NCBI GenBank assembly: GCA_023431725.1
Contig: JAEYVN010000052.1
Coordinates: 1 to 7,503, forward strand
DNA: 7,503 nucleotides
DNA from: Pseudomonadota bacterium
GTDB lineage: Bacteria; Pseudomonadota; Alphaproteobacteria; Rhizobiales; Xanthobacteraceae
Direction: 5' to 3'
A program made the position numbers and the translations under genes. Positions 5,394 to 7,503 of this stretch are shown piece by piece (the stretch's first letter is position 1; every line of letters starts with the position of its first letter). Below the pieces are notes generated by a model that did not search any database, was not told where the DNA came from, and saw only the letters and a list, made by a program, of their open reading frames with translations.

Positions 5394-5573
5394 CTAGACG
5401 GCTTTGCGGCTCGCGCTCGGCCTTGATCGCGCAGGCACCTTGGCCAGCTCGTCGACCTCCTTGCAGATGACGCCGCAATAGAAGCGCTCCTTTCCCAATT
5501 GCCACGACGACAGCTCTTCAAGGCAGCGTCCACAGGCAGCGCATAGAAATCCGTACAACGGGTGTTGTTTCAT
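5394..5573 (-). CDS. Cysteine-rich small protein, zinc-ribbon-like (hypothetical)
   Basis: A 59-residue protein encoded from ATG 5573 to TAG 5396-5394. Five cysteines are arranged as C11-x2-C14-x2-C17 (LCAACGRCLEE), then C33-x3-C37 (FYCGVICKE), followed by a basic Ser/Arg/Lys-rich tail. Two clustered cysteine pairs about 18 residues apart resemble a small zinc ribbon, so metal binding is likely; partner and function are unknown. I do not recognise the family. Codon use has high third-position GC, unlike chance frames, while the ribosome binding site is weak. It is the last gene in a minus-strand run after a 56-residue small protein, 92 bases downstream. It ends close to the tRNA-Gln gene on the other strand. 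Confidence 0.6.
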   Translation of the reverse strand: MKQHPLYGFLCAACGRCLEELSSWQLGKERFYCGVICKEVDELAKVPARSRPSASRKAV

Positions 5574-5665
5574 CAGCTCAGTGTTGTTGGTTTTGTCCCC
5601 GGACGCTCCAACGCGGCGGCTCCGGCGATGTTCCGCGCACGACTGGATAGTGTCAGATTGCAGCC

Positions 5666-5836
5666 TCAGGCTGTGTGGCCGTCATCGATATCCTTAGGCG
5701 TGTTTTTTCTCAGCTGCGGCGTCATGCGCGCAGGGTCGGGATCGCCGGGCACACCGCGCGGCCCAAGCGTTTCCCGCTGCATATCGTCTTCGGTCTTCAG
5801 GTGGTCCAGATTTTCGGACAATGCGCGCGGTTTCAT
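5666..5836 (-). CDS. Small acidic hydrophilic protein, 56 residues (hypothetical)
   Basis: ATG 5836-5834 to TGA 5668-5666. GGAGG (5846-5842) lies five bases before the start, the best ribosome binding site in this half of the window. The product is polar and low in hydrophobics: MKPRALSENLDHLKTEDD, then a Pro/Gly/Asp segment GPRGVPGDPDPARM (25-38), then a lysine- and aspartate-containing tail. It has no cysteine, no membrane span and no domain I recognise, and may be disordered. It begins 52 bases after the amidohydrolase stop on the same strand, so cotranscription is plausible. Confidence 0.65.
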   Translation of the reverse strand: MKPRALSENLDHLKTEDDMQRETLGPRGVPGDPDPARMTPQLRKNTPKDIDDGHTA

Positions 5837-5888
5837 GGATACCTCCGCTCCAAGAACTCCGGGCGTCTGCGCCCGTTCCGGGTGCGCC

Positions 5889-6755
5889 CTAGAGTCCCAG
5901 CAGCCGGATGGCGTTTTCCTTGAGGATCAACGGCCGTACCTCTGGCTTGATATCGATCTTCTCGAAATCGGCCAGCCAGCGGTCCGGCGTGATGGCCGGG
6001 AAATCCGAACCGAACAGCATCTTGTGCTTGAGCAGCGAGTTTGCGTAGCGCACGAGGATCGGCGGAAAGTATTTCGGCGACCATCCCGACATGTCGATAT
6101 AGACGTTGGGCTTGTGCTGCGCGACCGCGAGCGCTTCGTCCTGCCAGGGAAAGGAGGGATGCGCCATCACGATCTTCATGTCCGGAAAATCGATCGCGAC
6201 CTGATCCAGATGCATCGGGTTTGAGTATTCGAGCTTGATGCCATAGCCGCCGCGCATGCCCGAGCCAACGCCGGTCTGGCCGGTGTGGAACAGCGCCGGC
6301 TTGCCGTATTCCTGGATCACCTCATAGAGCGGATAGGCCATGCGATCGTGAGGGTAGAAGCCCTGCTGAGAGGGATGAAACTTGAAGCCCTGCACGCCGA
6401 AATCCTCGATCAGCCGTCGCGCCTCGCGTGCGCCGAGCTTGCCCTTGTGCGGGTCGATCGAGGCGAACGGGATCATGATGTCGGAATTCTCGTTGGCCAG
6501 CCGCGCAACTTCCTCATTGGCGTAGCGGCGGATGCCGAGATGATGTTCGCAGTCGACCTGGAAGTTGACGAGCGCGATCTTGCGCTGCCGGTAGTAGTCG
6601 GCGATCTCGGGGATCGTCGGCGCCCACAGGTCCTGCTTGAAATAGGCCTTCATCCCCTCGCGCAATTCGGCGCCGTCTTCCCACGTGTGCGTGCCGCAGG
6701 GGCCTTCGGCGTGGGTGTGGATGTCGATGGCGACGATATTGTCGAGATCAATCAT
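5889..6755 (-). CDS. Amidohydrolase-2 family metal-dependent hydrolase or decarboxylase
   Basis: A 288-residue TIM-barrel enzyme of the Amidohydro_2 family, which includes resorcylate and related decarboxylases and carboxylic acid hydrolases. Metal and catalytic residues in family positions: His13 and His15 in AIDIHTH, His127 in GFKFHPS, His157 in ALFHTG, His199 in VMAHPSFPW, and Asp251 in FGSDFP. The full set suggests an active enzyme, probably zinc- or manganese-dependent and cytoplasmic. The substrate cannot be read from sequence. The start ATG 6755 yields the family N-terminus directly before the HxH motif; the ribosome binding site is modest. It begins 35 bases after the acyl-CoA synthetase stop, so the two probably form an operon. 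By context it may act on an aromatic or ring-cleavage intermediate, which is inference. Confidence 0.9.
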   Translation of the reverse strand: MIDLDNIVAIDIHTHAEGPCGTHTWEDGAELREGMKAYFKQDLWAPTIPEIADYYRQRKIALVNFQVDCEHHLGIRRYANEEVARLANENSDIMIPFASIDPHKGKLGAREARRLIEDFGVQGFKFHPSQQGFYPHDRMAYPLYEVIQEYGKPALFHTGQTGVGSGMRGGYGIKLEYSNPMHLDQVAIDFPDMKIVMAHPSFPWQDEALAVAQHKPNVYIDMSGWSPKYFPPILVRYANSLLKHKMLFGSDFPAITPDRWLADFEKIDIKPEVRPLILKENAIRLLGL

Positions 6756-6790
6756 GGGATGTAACCGCCCTGGTTCAGTTCGATGTGTTC

Positions 6791-7503
6791 TTATTTCGAG
6801 AATAGCATGACAGATGCGTCAGGGACCTCGCTGTAGAGTGCTTCGATCAGCGAGGCCCTGCGCGTGATGATGCGGCGCTGGTTGAGGTAGCCCTTGTCGG
6901 TGATTTCGCCGGCATCGATGTCCGGCAAATCCGTCATGATCATGGCGCGTGCGATCCTGCGGCTGCTGCCGGCCTCCCGCGCATTATGGGCTTCGATTTT
7001 CCCGCGCAGCGCGTCGGTCAATGTCGCGCGATCGGCATTCGGGTTGGGAATGACGAGAACGCCGATGTCGCTGCGATTCTCGCCGATGATCACCGCATCC
7101 TGCATATAGGGCTCGCAGGCCTTGATCAGATCGAGGCGCAGCAGGCCGGAGATGACCCAGGTGCCGGTGGTCAGCTTGAAGTTTTCCGACAGGCGTCCGT
7201 GATAGGCGAGGCCGGCGGACATATCCTGCGGATCGGAGAAGCGCACGGCATCGCCGATCTTCAGAAATCCTTCCTCGTCGAAAGCGTTGCGCGTTGCTTC
7301 CGGCTGCTGCCAATAACCCGGCGTGATGCCCTGGCCACGGAAGCGCACTTCCATGTCGTCGTCGTTCACCTTGATCAGCTTGGCCTCGATGCCGGGGATC
7401 GGCAGGCCGAGCGAACCCGACACGCCGGTGCCCCACCAGCCGAGCGTTGCCGGCGAAGCGGTTTCGGTCGAACCGAGCGATGAGACGATGGGAATGCGTG
7501 CAC
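6791..7503 (-). CDS. Feruloyl-CoA-synthase-like acyl-CoA synthetase, C-terminal part (partial)
   Basis: The 5' end lies beyond the window; 236 residues are visible, read from 7501 to TAA at 6793-6791. It is an ANL-superfamily adenylate-forming enzyme: LGSTETA (visible residues 9-15, the GxTE motif), [13 protein letters not shown] (52-64), the GD motif in KIGDAVRF (81-88), and [15 protein letters not shown] (102-116). This last replaces the usual GR-x-D-x-IK hinge and is typical of feruloyl-CoA synthases. Near the end [14 protein letters not shown] holds the lysine region for adenylation. The family activates phenylpropenoic acids with ATP and CoA. The exact acid is unknown. An internal GTG at 7423 is not the start, since the frame and conserved motifs continue upstream. 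It precedes the amidohydrolase in the likely operon. Confidence 0.9.
   Translation of the reverse strand, partial: ARIPIVSSLGSTETASPATLGWWGTGVSGSLGLPIPGIEAKLIKVNDDDMEVRFRGQGITPGYWQQPEATRNAFDEEGFLKIGDAVRFSDPQDMSAGLAYHGRLSENFKLTTGTWVISGLLRLDLIKACEPYMQDAVIIGENRSDIGVLVIPNPNADRATLTDALRGKIEAHNAREAGSSRRIARAMIMTDLPDIDAGEITDKGYLNQRRIITRRASLIEALYSEVPDASVMLFSK

Noticed and set aside
5388..5405. AGCCG-N6-CGGCT hairpin followed by TTT as tRNA terminator
   Set aside because: Only five pairs and three T residues, and it overlaps the end of the cysteine-rich gene; too weak to call.
5562..6224. 220-codon plus-strand ORF
   Set aside because: Mostly antisense to the amidohydrolase and to the 56-residue gene, both of which have better support.
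6986..7483. 165-codon plus-strand ORF
   Set aside because: Antisense to conserved acyl-CoA synthetase motifs; likewise the ORF at 6285-6764 opposite the amidohydrolase.

Overview
The window looks like chromosomal DNA of a GC-rich alphaproteobacterium of the Bradyrhizobium / Rhodopseudomonas / Afipia group (Nitrobacteraceae). The reasons are a eukaryote-type glutamine synthetase II of 344 residues, the divergent DUF2735/GstI-like small gene beside it, high third-position GC, and feruloyl-CoA-synthase-like and amidohydrolase-2 genes typical of aromatic catabolism in this group. The genus is inference; no search could be run.

Layout, left to right. (1) 1-1175, plus strand: the C-terminal end of an ECF-type sigma factor, then two exported small proteins, a DUF4142 protein and a single-domain type-1 copper cupredoxin. 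The copper protein starts 18 bases after the DUF4142 stop. (2) 1176-1394: a convergent gap with a 10-bp hairpin behind the cupredoxin gene and a textbook Rho-independent terminator for the minus-strand gene glnII. (3) 1395-3947, a glutamine module: glnII (minus) with a near-consensus sigma-54 promoter; the divergent 64-codon GstI-like gene (plus); and convergent to that, glutaminase glsA (minus). Synthesis of glutamine, a predicted translational brake on its synthesis, and glutamine hydrolysis lie within 2.6 kb. (4) 3948-5212: a small membrane protein with an exact 18-bp tandem duplication, a 430-base stretch with only weak open frames, and a YbaN/DUF454 inner-membrane protein. (5) 5281-5354: tRNA-Gln(CUG) with an encoded CCA end. 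(6) 5394-7503, minus strand: a co-oriented run of feruloyl-CoA-synthase-like acyl-CoA synthetase (5' end outside the window), amidohydrolase-2 enzyme, a 56-residue acidic protein with a strong ribosome binding site, and a 59-residue cysteine-rich protein. The last two are short ORFs that simple length cut-offs miss.

The most interesting part is the glnII/gstI region. The predicted sigma-54 start of glnII falls at the 5' base of a perfect 7-bp GC-rich stem-loop. The message therefore probably begins with a hairpin and then reaches a start codon with a poor Shine-Dalgarno sequence, as expected if a small protein such as GstI controls translation. The glsA leader carries a separate perfect 8-bp inverted repeat that contains its best Shine-Dalgarno sequence. 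I see no CRISPR array, insertion sequence, phage gene or obvious novel defence system.
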